Assembly: GCF_001653755.1 (NCBI RefSeq)
Contig: NZ_CP015125.1
Span: forward strand, 3,109,501-3,173,500
Length of the DNA stretch: 64,000 nt
Source: Dokdonia donghaensis DSW-1
GTDB lineage: Bacteria; Bacteroidota; Bacteroidia; Flavobacteriales; Flavobacteriaceae
Reading direction: 5' to 3'
The notes beneath the pieces are model-generated. The model worked only from the letters and a program-made list of their open reading frames with translations. It was not told where the DNA came from and made no database searches. Every line of letters begins with the position of its first letter. Positions within the stretch are counted from its first letter, which is position 1. A program made the position numbers and the translations under genes. Below, piece after piece: positions 41,587 through 50,312 of this stretch.

Positions 41587-43023
41587 ATGAAAATACTACT
41601 TACGGGTGCAAATGGATATATAGGGATGCGATTACTCCCTATGCTACTTGAGGCAAATCACGAGGTGGTATGTGTGGTGCGCAATGAGGCGCGGCTGTCT
41701 GTAAGTAAAAAAATAAAGGAACAGATTACTATTATAGAGATAGACTTTCTAGACAAACCAGAAGCAAATAAATTACCGAAAGATATAGATGTTGCCTACT
41801 ACCTCTTGCACTCTATGAGCTCGAGCACCTCAGATTTTGACGAGAAGGAAGAGCTCTCTGCGCTCAATTTTAACACCTATCTCGCTCCTACTAGTTGCCA
41901 GCAGGTGATCTATCTAGGGGGTATTGCAAATGATAAAAACTTAAGTAAACACCTACGCTCACGTCAAAACGTAGAGAACACTCTAAAAAAAGGTAAAGCT
42001 GCTCTCACAGTACTTAGAGCAGGGATCATTGTGGGATCTGGGAGTTCTTCTTTTGAGATTATACGCGACCTATGTGAGAAGCTACCTGTGATGATTACCC
42101 CAAAATGGGTCAATACAAAATGCCAGCCTATAGCTATACGCAATGTAATGCAATACCTCACTGGAGTTTTAGGCAACGAGAGCACTTATAATGATCAATT
42201 TGATATAGGAGGGCCAGATGTGCTAAGCTATAAAGAGATGATGCAGTGTTATGCAACAGTGCGCAATCTTCCATTGTATATTTTTACAGTACCAGTAATG
42301 AGCCCAAAAATCTCTTCATACTGGTTGTATTTTATCACCTCAACATCTTATAAACTTGCGCTCAACCTTGTAGATAGTATGAAGGTAGAGGTGATCTCAA
42401 GTGACTCTAGATTGCAAGATTTACTAGGCATCACCCCTATAAGTTATGAAGATGCTATTGATTTGGCTTTCGCCAAAATTGAACAAAATCAAGTAGCGAG
42501 CTCTTGGAAAGATAGTCTTGTAAGTGGTCGTATTAAAGTAAATCTAGATGACTATATACAAGTACCTAGCTATGGATGCCTCAAAGACAAACAAACCATA
42601 CATCTAAAAGACCGAAACCTAGCTCTCGAAAATATCTGGGCAATAGGTGGTGACAGAGGCTGGTATTATGGTGACTGGATGTGGAAGATAAGAGGGTATA
42701 TAGATAAACTTGTAGGAGGCGTAGGCCTGCGTAGAGGAAGAACACATCCAGATAAGATTTTTACAGGTGATGTAATAGACTTCTGGCGTGTGTTACTAGC
42801 AAGTAAAGAAGAGCCTAGGTTATTACTATTTGCAGAGATGCGCGTACCAGGAGAAGCTTGGCTTGAGTTTACAATAGATGAAAATGATGTGCTACACCAG
42901 ACGGCAACCTTTAGACCAAGAGGTATTTTTGGCAGACTATACTGGTATAGTATGCTACCCTTTCACTACTTTATTTTTGGTGAGATGATAAGAAATATTG
43001 CTACAAAGCGATTTGAGCAATAA
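41587..43023 (+). CDS. SDR/NAD(P)H-binding protein with DUF2867 C-terminal domain
   Basis: The 478-residue protein has an N-terminal Rossmann domain (TGANGYIGMRLLPML, about 6-20) of the atypical SDR type, with YYLLHSMSSSTSDFDEKE near 75-92, and a C-terminal DUF2867 domain (about 330-475; GDVIDFWRVLLASKEEPRLLLFAEMRVP near 398). Two-domain proteins of this kind are common in Flavobacteria and are called SDR family oxidoreductases; substrate is unknown. Residues near 297 (AFAKIEQ) resemble the palindrome peptide, but the DNA is GGCTTTCGCCAAAA. Confidence 0.85.
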   Translation: MKILLTGANGYIGMRLLPMLLEANHEVVCVVRNEARLSVSKKIKEQITIIEIDFLDKPEANKLPKDIDVAYYLLHSMSSSTSDFDEKEELSALNFNTYLAPTSCQQVIYLGGIANDKNLSKHLRSRQNVENTLKKGKAALTVLRAGIIVGSGSSSFEIIRDLCEKLPVMITPKWVNTKCQPIAIRNVMQYLTGVLGNESTYNDQFDIGGPDVLSYKEMMQCYATVRNLPLYIFTVPVMSPKISSYWLYFITSTSYKLALNLVDSMKVEVISSDSRLQDLLGITPISYEDAIDLAFAKIEQNQVASSWKDSLVSGRIKVNLDDYIQVPSYGCLKDKQTIHLKDRNLALENIWAIGGDRGWYYGDWMWKIRGYIDKLVGGVGLRRGRTHPDKIFTGDVIDFWRVLLASKEEPRLLLFAEMRVPGEAWLEFTIDENDVLHQTATFRPRGIFGRLYWYSMLPFHYFIFGEMIRNIATKRFEQ

Positions 43024-43077
43024 AAAAAGGCGAACCAGAACGTGTATTATCTGAGAGATAAATTCGGTCGCTTTTTA
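43022..43077 (+). terminator. Weak terminator candidate after the SDR gene
   Basis: AAAAAGGCGAACC and GGTCGCTTTTT can pair with two bulges, around a 28-base loop. The rest of the gap to the Rrf2 gene (43078-43275) holds nothing I can name. Confidence 0.35.
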
Positions 43078-43275
43078 AATCCTACTAAAAAAAATTACCC
43101 GTACTGTTTTACCAGTTAATTTTAAAAGTGAAAACTACAAACACTTATAAAATTGCTTCTCTCAATACATTATTCTAGAACGCCTATATGTGATAAATAT
43201 AATGCGTTATTCTCTAATTTCCTACACTTTAGATACCGATTCGTGTGAATTTAATACACTTTTACACAAAATCGT

Positions 43276-43683
43276 TTAAATAAGATCTATAAGTGATTTA
43301 TTTTCTAATACTTTTAATGTCTGGTCTCTTACTTCTATCATAAGTATATGAAGACTACACTCCTCTTCTTTGGGACAATCATCACAATGCTCATAAAAGT
43401 TAAGACTCACACAAGGCAATAACGCAATAGGTCCCTCTAGGGTGCGTATCACAGATGATATCTTTATATCTTCTGGCTTTTTAATAAGGTAGTATCCGCC
43501 ACCTTTACCTTTTTTACTACCTAGGTAGCCCGCTTTACGCATAGAAAGTAAAATACTCTCCAGAAACTTTTTTGAGATATTTTCAGAATCTGCGATTTCT
43601 TGTATAAGCACTGTTGTATTCTCTGGCTTTTTTGCTAGAAAAGTGAGTGCCTTTAATCCGTATTTTGTTTTTCGCGAAAGCAT
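43276..43683 (-). CDS. Rrf2 family transcriptional regulator
   Basis: The 135-residue protein has the Rrf2 winged helix (about 1-80; KTKYGLKALTFLAKKPEN, ISKKFLESILLSMRKAGYL) and a Cys-rich patch after it, LLPCVSLNFYEHCDDCPKEEEC. The four cysteines could hold an iron-sulfur cluster, as in IscR or NsrR, or sense nitric oxide or redox state. Its start codon overlaps a decayed palindrome. It lies 14 bases downstream of ctlX, so it may be controlled with it. Confidence 0.9.
   Translation of the reverse strand: MLSRKTKYGLKALTFLAKKPENTTVLIQEIADSENISKKFLESILLSMRKAGYLGSKKGKGGGYYLIKKPEDIKISSVIRTLEGPIALLPCVSLNFYEHCDDCPKEEECSLHILMIEVRDQTLKVLENKSLIDLI
43670..43681. repeat. Decayed iterated palindrome at the Rrf2 start codon
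   Basis: TTTCGCGAAAGC; its last base is part of the ATG (complement 43681-43683). It encodes LSRK at residues 2-5. Confidence 0.75.
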
Positions 43684-43697
43684 AATACGAATATACT

Positions 43698-44639
43698 TTA
43701 TTCTTCCTTAGGAAGAAACACCTCTGCCATCATACATCTTGCACTACCTCCTCCACAAGTTTCTATCGTACTTAAGTCGCTACTTAAAATCTCACAGTGT
43801 TTTTCTATCTTATTAACTTGATCCTTAGTAAGGCTCTGGTGTGCATCTGCACTCATCACTAGGTACTTCTTATCATCTGCTCCCAGTACCTGTAACATAT
43901 TACCTGCAAAGTGATGCATTTGCTCTTCTGTGATAGATATCACTTGCTTGCCCGTTTCTTTTAAGTGTTTCAGCACATTTTTACGCTCCTTTTTATCATC
44001 TATAGTATCAAGACAGATCACACAAAACTCCTCTGCAAGACACATCATCACGTTAGTGTGATAAATAGGTAATCTCTTACCATCTACCGTTTGGTTTGCA
44101 GTAAACACGACTGGTGTGTACTCAAAATCTTCACAAAACTCAATAAACAAACTCTCGTCTGCTCTTGCAGATAAGGCGCAGTAAGCACGCTCGTTCTGGC
44201 GGTCCATAAGAATACTACCCGTACCTTCTAGAAAAACATCTTCATCTTCTGCCTCTGTGTAGTCTACAATATTGTTAATCGTAAATCCTTCACTTTCTAG
44301 TCGTGTAAGCACTTCTTCCCTACGCTCTCTTCTTCTATTTTCGGCAAACATAGGGTACAGGGCTACATTACCACTTTCGTGAAAAGATACCCAGTTATTT
44401 GGAAAGACAGAATCTGGAGTATTCCCTTTTATATCGTCATTTTCAACAATAACATTTACACCCACGGCGCGCAGCTTTGCAACAAAGTCATCAAACTCTT
44501 GTTGTGCTTTTGTATTGATCTCATCATTTTTAAGACTTATATCTTCTTGAAAATAATTATTAACCGCCGTCTCCTCGTTCATTCTAAACTGAACAGGACG
44601 TATCATTAAAATTGTGTTTGTAATTTGTCGTGATGCCAT
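43698..44639 (-). CDS. ctlX: Citrulline utilization hydrolase-like protein CtlX
   Basis: The 313-residue protein is an arginine-deiminase-fold enzyme of the CtlX type. Family features seen are MIRPVQFRMNEETA near the start, NPD-like PDSVFPNNWVSFH near 92, DVFLEGTGSILMDR near 139, IYHTNVMMCL near 200, and a C-terminal Cys in TCGGGSARCMMAE (nucleophile candidate). It probably acts on citrulline or related guanidines. It is the first gene of a two-gene operon with the Rrf2 regulator. Confidence 0.9.
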   Translation of the reverse strand: MASRQITNTILMIRPVQFRMNEETAVNNYFQEDISLKNDEINTKAQQEFDDFVAKLRAVGVNVIVENDDIKGNTPDSVFPNNWVSFHESGNVALYPMFAENRRRERREEVLTRLESEGFTINNIVDYTEAEDEDVFLEGTGSILMDRQNERAYCALSARADESLFIEFCEDFEYTPVVFTANQTVDGKRLPIYHTNVMMCLAEEFCVICLDTIDDKKERKNVLKHLKETGKQVISITEEQMHHFAGNMLQVLGADDKKYLVMSADAHQSLTKDQVNKIEKHCEILSSDLSTIETCGGGSARCMMAEVFLPKEE

Positions 44640-44791
44640 AGCTTACCTCGTGTATGATATTTTTATAAGTAGTGGTGAATAAAAAACTATATCGATTGCG
44701 AATTTAGGCGAGAATTTGAGGAATACCTATCTCTTTTTGACTTTTTTATTTACCAAAAAAATCGCTCTAAAAATGCCTGGATTTACGCGCT

Positions 44792-45766
44792 TTACAGCTT
44801 GGTTATAAGATCATCTATAATCATATCGCCGTGCTCACGTGTATTCTCTATAAAGAGTTTACTTGTGCGCATTCCTGCAGCAATTACCCCAGCAACATAC
44901 ACACGTTCTAGTGGCGTTTCTAGCGTCTCTTGATTATGAATAGGTGTGCGTGTCTCGTCATCTGTAACAGGCAGGCCTAACTTTTCAAACAAGGTATAAT
45001 CTGGCTGATAGCCTATCATTGCGAGTACGAAGTCATTTTCTAAAACGACCTTCCCATCTGGTGTATTTAAAACTACGGTAGATGGTGTTATTTCTTTTAC
45101 TGTGGTATTAAAATAGGCCTTTATGGAGCCTTCTTTAATTCGGTTTTCAATGTTAGGCTTGATCCAGTATTTGGTTTTTTCATACAGGCCTTCCCCACGT
45201 ATTGCCATTGTCACCTCTGCATTTTTGTAGTAGGTTTCTAGCGCGACATCACAGGCAGAGTTTGCTGCTCCCACCACCAGTATCTTTTGATCTACATATG
45301 GGTGCGGACTGTCATAAAAGTGTTTTACCTTAGGTAGGTCTTCTCCGGGTACGCCTAGTGCGCGAGCGACATCATAAAAACCGGTGGATACTATAACCGC
45401 TTTCGCGAAAGCGTTACCCTTATCTGTCTCAATCTCATATCCATCATCTTTAGGCGTCATTTTCTGTACCTGAGTATAGAGTTTTAATCTTAGTTTCCAA
45501 GTGTCTTGCACTCTTCTATAATACTCAAGCGCCTCCTTACGAGTAGGCTTATCTGTATGAGATACAAAAGGAACGCGACCTATTTCTAGCAGCTTTGAGG
45601 TACTAAAAAAAGTCATATTTTCTGGATACCTGTAGATGGTATTTACGAGCACTCCCTTTTCTACAATAAGGTAATTAAGTCCTTTTTTATGAGCTGCAAT
45701 ACCGCAGGCAAGCCCTATAGGTCCTGCGCCTATTATTATGAGATCGTATGGTGATTGTGCAAACAT
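44792..45766 (-). CDS. ypdA: YpdA family FAD/NAD(P)-binding protein (bacillithiol disulfide reductase-like)
   Basis: The 324-residue flavoprotein has the FAD loop GAGPIGLACGIAA at about 13-25, the NADPH loop VVGAANSACDVALE near 164-177, and a C-terminal region ending in RTSKLFIENTREHGDMI, as in YpdA. It lacks the C-x-x-C of thioredoxin reductase. YpdA reduces bacillithiol disulfide. Its first base overlaps the trkH stop (TAATG), so it is translated with the potassium uptake genes. A palindrome copy encodes NAFAKAV. Between this gene and ctlX are 152 bases with no feature I can name. Confidence 0.9.
   Translation of the reverse strand: MFAQSPYDLIIIGAGPIGLACGIAAHKKGLNYLIVEKGVLVNTIYRYPENMTFFSTSKLLEIGRVPFVSHTDKPTRKEALEYYRRVQDTWKLRLKLYTQVQKMTPKDDGYEIETDKGNAFAKAVIVSTGFYDVARALGVPGEDLPKVKHFYDSPHPYVDQKILVVGAANSACDVALETYYKNAEVTMAIRGEGLYEKTKYWIKPNIENRIKEGSIKAYFNTTVKEITPSTVVLNTPDGKVVLENDFVLAMIGYQPDYTLFEKLGLPVTDDETRTPIHNQETLETPLERVYVAGVIAAGMRTSKLFIENTREHGDMIIDDLITKL
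45399..45412. repeat. Iterated palindrome, copy 16 (inside ypdA)
   Basis: Perfect core read as Ala-Phe-Ala-Lys-Ala on the minus strand. Confidence 0.95.
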
Positions 45767-47262
45767 TATCTATTTCTCCAGAAAAATGGGGTTAATAAAA
45801 TAAGTACGGTAAAAAGTTCTAGACGCCCTATGAGCATTAAGAATGCCATCCACCATTTTGCTCCTATAGGTAACCACCCATAACTATCTACGGGACTTAA
45901 CCCTCCAAAGGCTGGGCCTACGTTACCTAGTGCAGATGCAGATCCTCCCAGGGCTGTTCTAAAATCAAGTCCCATTGAGGCAAGTACACTTGCCCCTATA
46001 ATCCAAGAGAGCATATATAATATAAAGAATGCAAGAATGTTAAATATAATAGAGCGATCTACAGACTTAGCATTATAGCGCACAGGTAATATGGCGTTAG
46101 GATGTAATGTTCTTTTAAACTCTACTATAGCATTACGTATGGTAAGCAGGTGGCGCACAACTTTAATACCTCCCGATGTTGACCCTGCAGATCCACCTAA
46201 GAACATAAGTCCAAAGAAAATAACGGTAAGAAAAGGTGTCCACATTGTGTAGTCTGCCGTGACAAATCCTGTGGTTGTTATAACTGCTAGCACTTGAAAC
46301 AACCCGTGACGAAAAGCAGCTTCTGCCTTACCCCACACCATAGGGTGCTCTATTGTAGACAGACTAAGGTCTGCATTAAAATACATTACTAATGACACTA
46401 AAATACCAAAGCCAAAGACAAAAGCCATATAAAGTCTAAACTCCTCATCCTTTAAAATCTTCTGGATTTTACCCTTAAATGCAAAATAGCTTAATACAAA
46501 GTTTGTACCCGCTAGAAGCATAAAGAACGTTATAATATACTGTATAACTGGCTTATCATTCCAGTAAGCAACACTTGCATTTTTTGTAGAAAATCCTCCA
46601 GTTGAGAGCGTACTCAATGCGTGGTTTACCGCATCAAAAAATGACATACCAGCCAGCTTAAGCAAGATGGTTTCAATCACTGTAAAGCTTACGTAAATTA
46701 ACCATAGACGTTTTGCCGTATCAGTAATTCTAGGGTGTAACTTATCTGCACTAGGTCCTGGAGCTTCGGCCGCAAAGAGCTGCATTCCCCCTATACCTAG
46801 CAGTGGCAGTATAGCAATAGCAAGTACAATGATACCCATACCCCCTATCCAGTGTGTGGTAGAGCGCCAGAAGAGAATACTCTTAGGCAACGCTTCTATA
46901 TCTGTAAGTATGGTGGCTCCTGTTGTGGTATACCCACTTATAGTCTCAAAAAAGGCATTTGCCACGCCTGGTATAGCTCCCGTAAAAAGGTAAGGCAACA
47001 TACCACTAAGTGACATAAATAGCCACCCAAAGGTCACAATAATATACCCTTCTCGTTTTTTTACAATTTTCTCGTGCCCACGTGTCATAAACATAAGCAA
47101 CGTACCAGCAAATGCAGTAAGCAATGCTGCTGCAGAGACTTCTAGACCTACACCATCTTTTGCAAGAAAACTTACAAGGGCTGCAATGAGCATAAAGCCG
47201 CCATTAAAAAGCAGCAGTAATCCCATTAAGTGAAATATAATCTTGTAATTAAGTTTTGGCAT
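45766..47262 (-). CDS. trkH: Trk potassium uptake membrane subunit TrkH
   Basis: The 498-residue TrkH has the four selectivity-filter loops of the Trk/Ktr superfamily: TISGYTTTGATILTD near 107, ALSTLSTGGFSTKN near 215, VITTTGFVTADY near 326 and ASALGNVGPAFGG near 440. It forms the K+ pore and works with TrkA. TrkA precedes it by five bases. Confidence 0.95.
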   Translation of the reverse strand: MPKLNYKIIFHLMGLLLLFNGGFMLIAALVSFLAKDGVGLEVSAAALLTAFAGTLLMFMTRGHEKIVKKREGYIIVTFGWLFMSLSGMLPYLFTGAIPGVANAFFETISGYTTTGATILTDIEALPKSILFWRSTTHWIGGMGIIVLAIAILPLLGIGGMQLFAAEAPGPSADKLHPRITDTAKRLWLIYVSFTVIETILLKLAGMSFFDAVNHALSTLSTGGFSTKNASVAYWNDKPVIQYIITFFMLLAGTNFVLSYFAFKGKIQKILKDEEFRLYMAFVFGFGILVSLVMYFNADLSLSTIEHPMVWGKAEAAFRHGLFQVLAVITTTGFVTADYTMWTPFLTVIFFGLMFLGGSAGSTSGGIKVVRHLLTIRNAIVEFKRTLHPNAILPVRYNAKSVDRSIIFNILAFFILYMLSWIIGASVLASMGLDFRTALGGSASALGNVGPAFGGLSPVDSYGWLPIGAKWWMAFLMLIGRLELFTVLILLTPFFWRNR

Positions 47263-47267
47263 TGGGA

Positions 47268-48617
47268 CTAGATAAACATTTCTTCTACCTTTTTAATAGA
47301 TCTAGGTAAACAGCATACTACTACACGGTCACCCTTTTCTATTCTAAAAGCACCTAAGGCTATAAGACCTTGATTATTTCTTACTACTCCTGCTATAGTG
47401 GCACTTCTAGGGAAATCTATGTCTCGTATACGTTTACCCTGTACCTCAGAAGAGTCTTTTACAATAAACTCTAGTAGCTCTGCATTCATATTATTGAGCT
47501 TAGTCATTGCTACCACCTCTCCTTTACGGATGTATCTAAATATATTATTTGCAGCCAGTAGCTTTTTATTGATAAGGGTATCAATACCTATACTCTGTGA
47601 GAGCTGGAAGTAATCCATATTCTCAACCAGGGCTATAGTTTTTTGTACTCCTTTTGACTTAGCAACCAGACACGACATAATATTAGTCTCACTATCACCT
47701 GTTACAGAAATAAAGGCATCCATATCGTGTATATTTTCTTCATCTAGTAGTTCTACATTACGACCGTCACCGTTTATAACAAGTGCCTTAGGTAGTAAAT
47801 CTGCTAGATCAATTGCTTTCTCACGGTTCTTCTCTACTAGTTTTACATTAAATCTATTACTACATAAATCTTTTGCAGTTTTTGATCCGATGTTACTACC
47901 GCCCAGTATCATAACATTCTTGATGTTTTGACGTATTTTACCAGTAAGCTTGTAAATCTCTTCTACACCGCCCTTCACCGTCACAAAGTAAATGTGATCA
48001 CCTTCTTTAAAAACAGTATCACCTCTAGGGATCAATGTATATTGTGTTCCTTCTCGCTGTATCGCGATAGGCATAAAGTGTAACTCTGGAAAAATCTTTG
48101 CTGCCTCTTTTACACTTTTACCTACAAAAGATGCGGTACGTGATAAGGTCGTACCTACCATAGTAAGTGCTCCATTATCAAACTCATAACTATCTGAAAA
48201 ACCACTCTGGTTAAGTAGTAACTCAATCTCACTTGCCGCTAGACTCTCTGGAGAGATTAACTCATCAATCCCAAATTTCTGAAAGCCTGCCAGCTCCTTA
48301 TGTTCAATAAACTCTGTGTTAGATATACGAGCAATCGTGCGCTGTGCACCCAGCTGTTTTGCCAGTACACAAACCGTGATATTTGTAGTCTCGCTTGCTG
48401 TAACTGCGATGAGAAGATCTACTCCCTCAACTCGTGAGTCTTGTAGTATCGCAATAGAGGTTGCGTCCCCTTTTATAGTCCTAATATCTAGATGCGTGTC
48501 TGCATATGAGAGACTCTCTCTATTAGTATCAATAAGGGTAATATCTTGAGATTCGTAAGAGAGTAATTTTGCTAAGTGAAACCCTACTTCTCCTGCTCCT
48601 GCAATGATTATTTTCAT
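47268..48617 (-). CDS. trkA: Trk potassium uptake regulatory subunit TrkA
   Basis: The 449-residue TrkA has two RCK modules, each a Rossmann NAD-binding half and a C-terminal half. The first starts IIIAGAGEVGFHLAKLL, the second VMILGGSNIGSKTAKDL (near 228). It senses NAD(H) and nucleotides and gates TrkH. The operon is trkA-trkH-ypdA. A -7 box lies 25 bases before the ATG. Confidence 0.95.
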   Translation of the reverse strand: MKIIIAGAGEVGFHLAKLLSYESQDITLIDTNRESLSYADTHLDIRTIKGDATSIAILQDSRVEGVDLLIAVTASETTNITVCVLAKQLGAQRTIARISNTEFIEHKELAGFQKFGIDELISPESLAASEIELLLNQSGFSDSYEFDNGALTMVGTTLSRTASFVGKSVKEAAKIFPELHFMPIAIQREGTQYTLIPRGDTVFKEGDHIYFVTVKGGVEEIYKLTGKIRQNIKNVMILGGSNIGSKTAKDLCSNRFNVKLVEKNREKAIDLADLLPKALVINGDGRNVELLDEENIHDMDAFISVTGDSETNIMSCLVAKSKGVQKTIALVENMDYFQLSQSIGIDTLINKKLLAANNIFRYIRKGEVVAMTKLNNMNAELLEFIVKDSSEVQGKRIRDIDFPRSATIAGVVRNNQGLIALGAFRIEKGDRVVVCCLPRSIKKVEEMFI

Positions 48618-48642
48618 AAATGGATGTGCTCAAAAATGCGTA

Positions 48643-48650
48643 CAAAGATA
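48643..48650 (-). promoter_or_regulatory. -7 box of the trkA operon
   Basis: Minus-strand TATCTTTG fits TAnnTTTG, 25 bases before the trkA ATG. The best TTG is 28 bases further up, longer than usual. Confidence 0.5.
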
Positions 48651-48716
48651 CTACATAGGTGATGGATTAAAAAAATTGCAAGGGATTATTGCCAGTTTGG
48701 AGGGCTTTGTAGGTGC

Positions 48717-48730
48717 GCTTTCGTGAAAAA
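48717..48730. repeat. Decayed iterated palindrome between trkA and ubiE
   Basis: GCTTTCGTGAAAAA, with two or three changes from the core. A second decayed copy lies 113 bases further on. Confidence 0.5.
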
Positions 48731-48829
48731 AACGAACGGTATTCAAAATAACTAAGCATCTGGAGTTGAAACCCAGAGCAAGACAAATAAGCTTTCGTAT
48801 AGAAGATAAAGGGGTTATGGATTATAATT

Positions 48830-48841
48830 TTTCGCGAAAGC
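48830..48841. repeat. Decayed iterated palindrome abutting the ubiE promoter
   Basis: TTTCGCGAAAGC with left GC changed to TT, followed after two bases by the -7 box. Confidence 0.7.
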
Positions 48842-48843
48842 GT

Positions 48844-48851
48844 TATCTTTG
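48844..48851 (+). promoter_or_regulatory. -7 box of ubiE
   Basis: TATCTTTG fits TAnnTTTG, 13 bases before the ATG at 48865. The palindrome remnant fills the space just upstream. Confidence 0.6.
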
Positions 48852-48864
48852 TAAAAAAATTGAA

Positions 48865-49593
48865 ATGACCAAAAAGGTAACCCCATATAAGTCTTCAGAC
48901 CAGTCTAAAAAAGAGCAAGTAGAGCAAATGTTTGATAACATTTCTGGCGAGTATGACGGTCTTAACCGTGTGATCTCTTTTGGGATAGACGTAAAGTGGC
49001 GCAAGAAGGTGGTACAACTTGTGGCAGATACTAACCCAGATTCTATCCTTGACATTGCAACAGGTACGGGAGACCTTATTATTAATATGGCAAGTACAAA
49101 TGCTAGTAAACTAGTAGGTCTTGACATCTCTGAAGGAATGCTATCTGTAGGCCGAAAGAAAATTGCTGCCAAAGAACTAGATGACCGCATCGAGATGATG
49201 CAGGCAGATAGTGAGAATATGCCCTTTGAAGACCATACTTTTGATGCTATTACTGTAGCCTTTGGGGTACGTAACTTTGAAACACTAGAAAAAGGTCTAG
49301 CAGAGATACTACGTGTACTAAAACCAGGAGGGATTTTTGTGATATTAGAAACCTCAGTCCCTACAAAAACACCTTTTAAGCAAGGATACAACTTCCACTC
49401 TAAAGTGATCTTACCTACTGTGGGTAAACTATTTTCTAAAGATAAAAATGCTTACGGCTACCTGAGCGAAAGCGCAAATGCATTTCCTTTTGGAGAGGTA
49501 CTCAACAATATTTTGCGTAAAATTGGGTTTAAAGACGTGCAACATAAGCCACAAACCTTTGGCGTTGCAACAATTTACACGGCTACAAAATAA
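48865..49593 (+). CDS. ubiE: Demethylmenaquinone/ubiquinone methyltransferase
   Basis: The 242-residue UbiE/MenG adds a methyl group to demethylmenaquinone in menaquinone synthesis, as expected for a Flavobacterium. SAM motif I is DIATGTGDLI at about 63-72; the family motif DAITVAFGVRNF lies near 131. The ATG at 48865 is chosen because a -7 box sits 13 bases upstream; a longer frame from 48766 would read the promoter. PorT follows after four bases. Confidence 0.95.
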   Translation: MTKKVTPYKSSDQSKKEQVEQMFDNISGEYDGLNRVISFGIDVKWRKKVVQLVADTNPDSILDIATGTGDLIINMASTNASKLVGLDISEGMLSVGRKKIAAKELDDRIEMMQADSENMPFEDHTFDAITVAFGVRNFETLEKGLAEILRVLKPGGIFVILETSVPTKTPFKQGYNFHSKVILPTVGKLFSKDKNAYGYLSESANAFPFGEVLNNILRKIGFKDVQHKPQTFGVATIYTATK

Positions 49594-49597
49594 TTTT

Positions 49598-50302
49598 ATG
49601 CGCACATACATTGCTGTAATAGCACTTGTTTTAAGTTTTTCTTCGGTTAATGCTCAGTGGTTATCAAGACCCAGAGTTCAGAATGATCAAAACTTTGATA
49701 AAAAACCTATTTCTTGGGGATACTACTTTGGTGTGAACTCAATGGATTACAATTTTGATTATCAAAATGAGCAAGAAGACATACAGGTTGAAAAATCTGT
49801 AGGTTTTAATGTAGGTCTCATAGGTGACTTAAGACTCTCTGAGTTTGTGAGTTTACGTACTGAGCCAGGACTTATCTACACACAGCGTAATCTTATGTAT
49901 GCGCCAGACCCACGTTTTGATGATGAAAATGATCAGCTACGCGAGGTGCCCTCTACGTATATATACTTACCACTTGCACTTAAATTTAATACGAGAAGAC
50001 TTAATAATGTGCGCCCTTATGTACAATTTGGCGTAGCTACAGTAACTAATTTATCTAGCAACGAAGACAATCCAGATGATAACTTTGCTGGACAGTTCCG
50101 TACAACGTCTAGTCCTTTCTTTTATGAGATGGCTATAGGTGTAGAATTATACCTCTACTACTTTAAATTTATACCTAGTATAAAAGGTGTCTTTGCCGCG
50201 TCTGACGAGTTAGTACGAGATAATAGACCTAACAGTCCTTGGACGGGTAATATTACAAAAATGCAAACCAGAGGTGTGTTCTTAAACTTCACCTTTCAGT
50301 AA
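49598..50302 (+). CDS. porT: PorT-type outer-membrane protein of type IX secretion/gliding
   Basis: The 234-residue protein has a signal peptide (MRTYIAVIALVLSFSSVNAQ) and a beta-barrel that ends in RGVFLNFTFQ. The order ubiE-porT-trmH-tamL is typical for Flavobacteriia, and the layout (LRTEPGLIYTQRNL, STYIYLPLALKFN, RPYVQFGVATV) fits PorT/SprT, which is needed for type IX secretion. A T9SS cargo protein is encoded at 57.5 kb. The start is the ATG at 49598, four bases after ubiE. The gene is convergent with trmH, ten bases apart. Confidence 0.85.
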   Translation: MRTYIAVIALVLSFSSVNAQWLSRPRVQNDQNFDKKPISWGYYFGVNSMDYNFDYQNEQEDIQVEKSVGFNVGLIGDLRLSEFVSLRTEPGLIYTQRNLMYAPDPRFDDENDQLREVPSTYIYLPLALKFNTRRLNNVRPYVQFGVATVTNLSSNEDNPDDNFAGQFRTTSSPFFYEMAIGVELYLYYFKFIPSIKGVFAASDELVRDNRPNSPWTGNITKMQTRGVFLNFTFQ

Positions 50303-50312
50303 GACCGCGCTA

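Noticed and set aside
42470..42485. GGCTTTCGCCAAAA inside the SDR gene as a palindrome copy
   Set aside because: The peptide is AFAKI, but the DNA lacks the central CGCG and right arm, so it may be chance.
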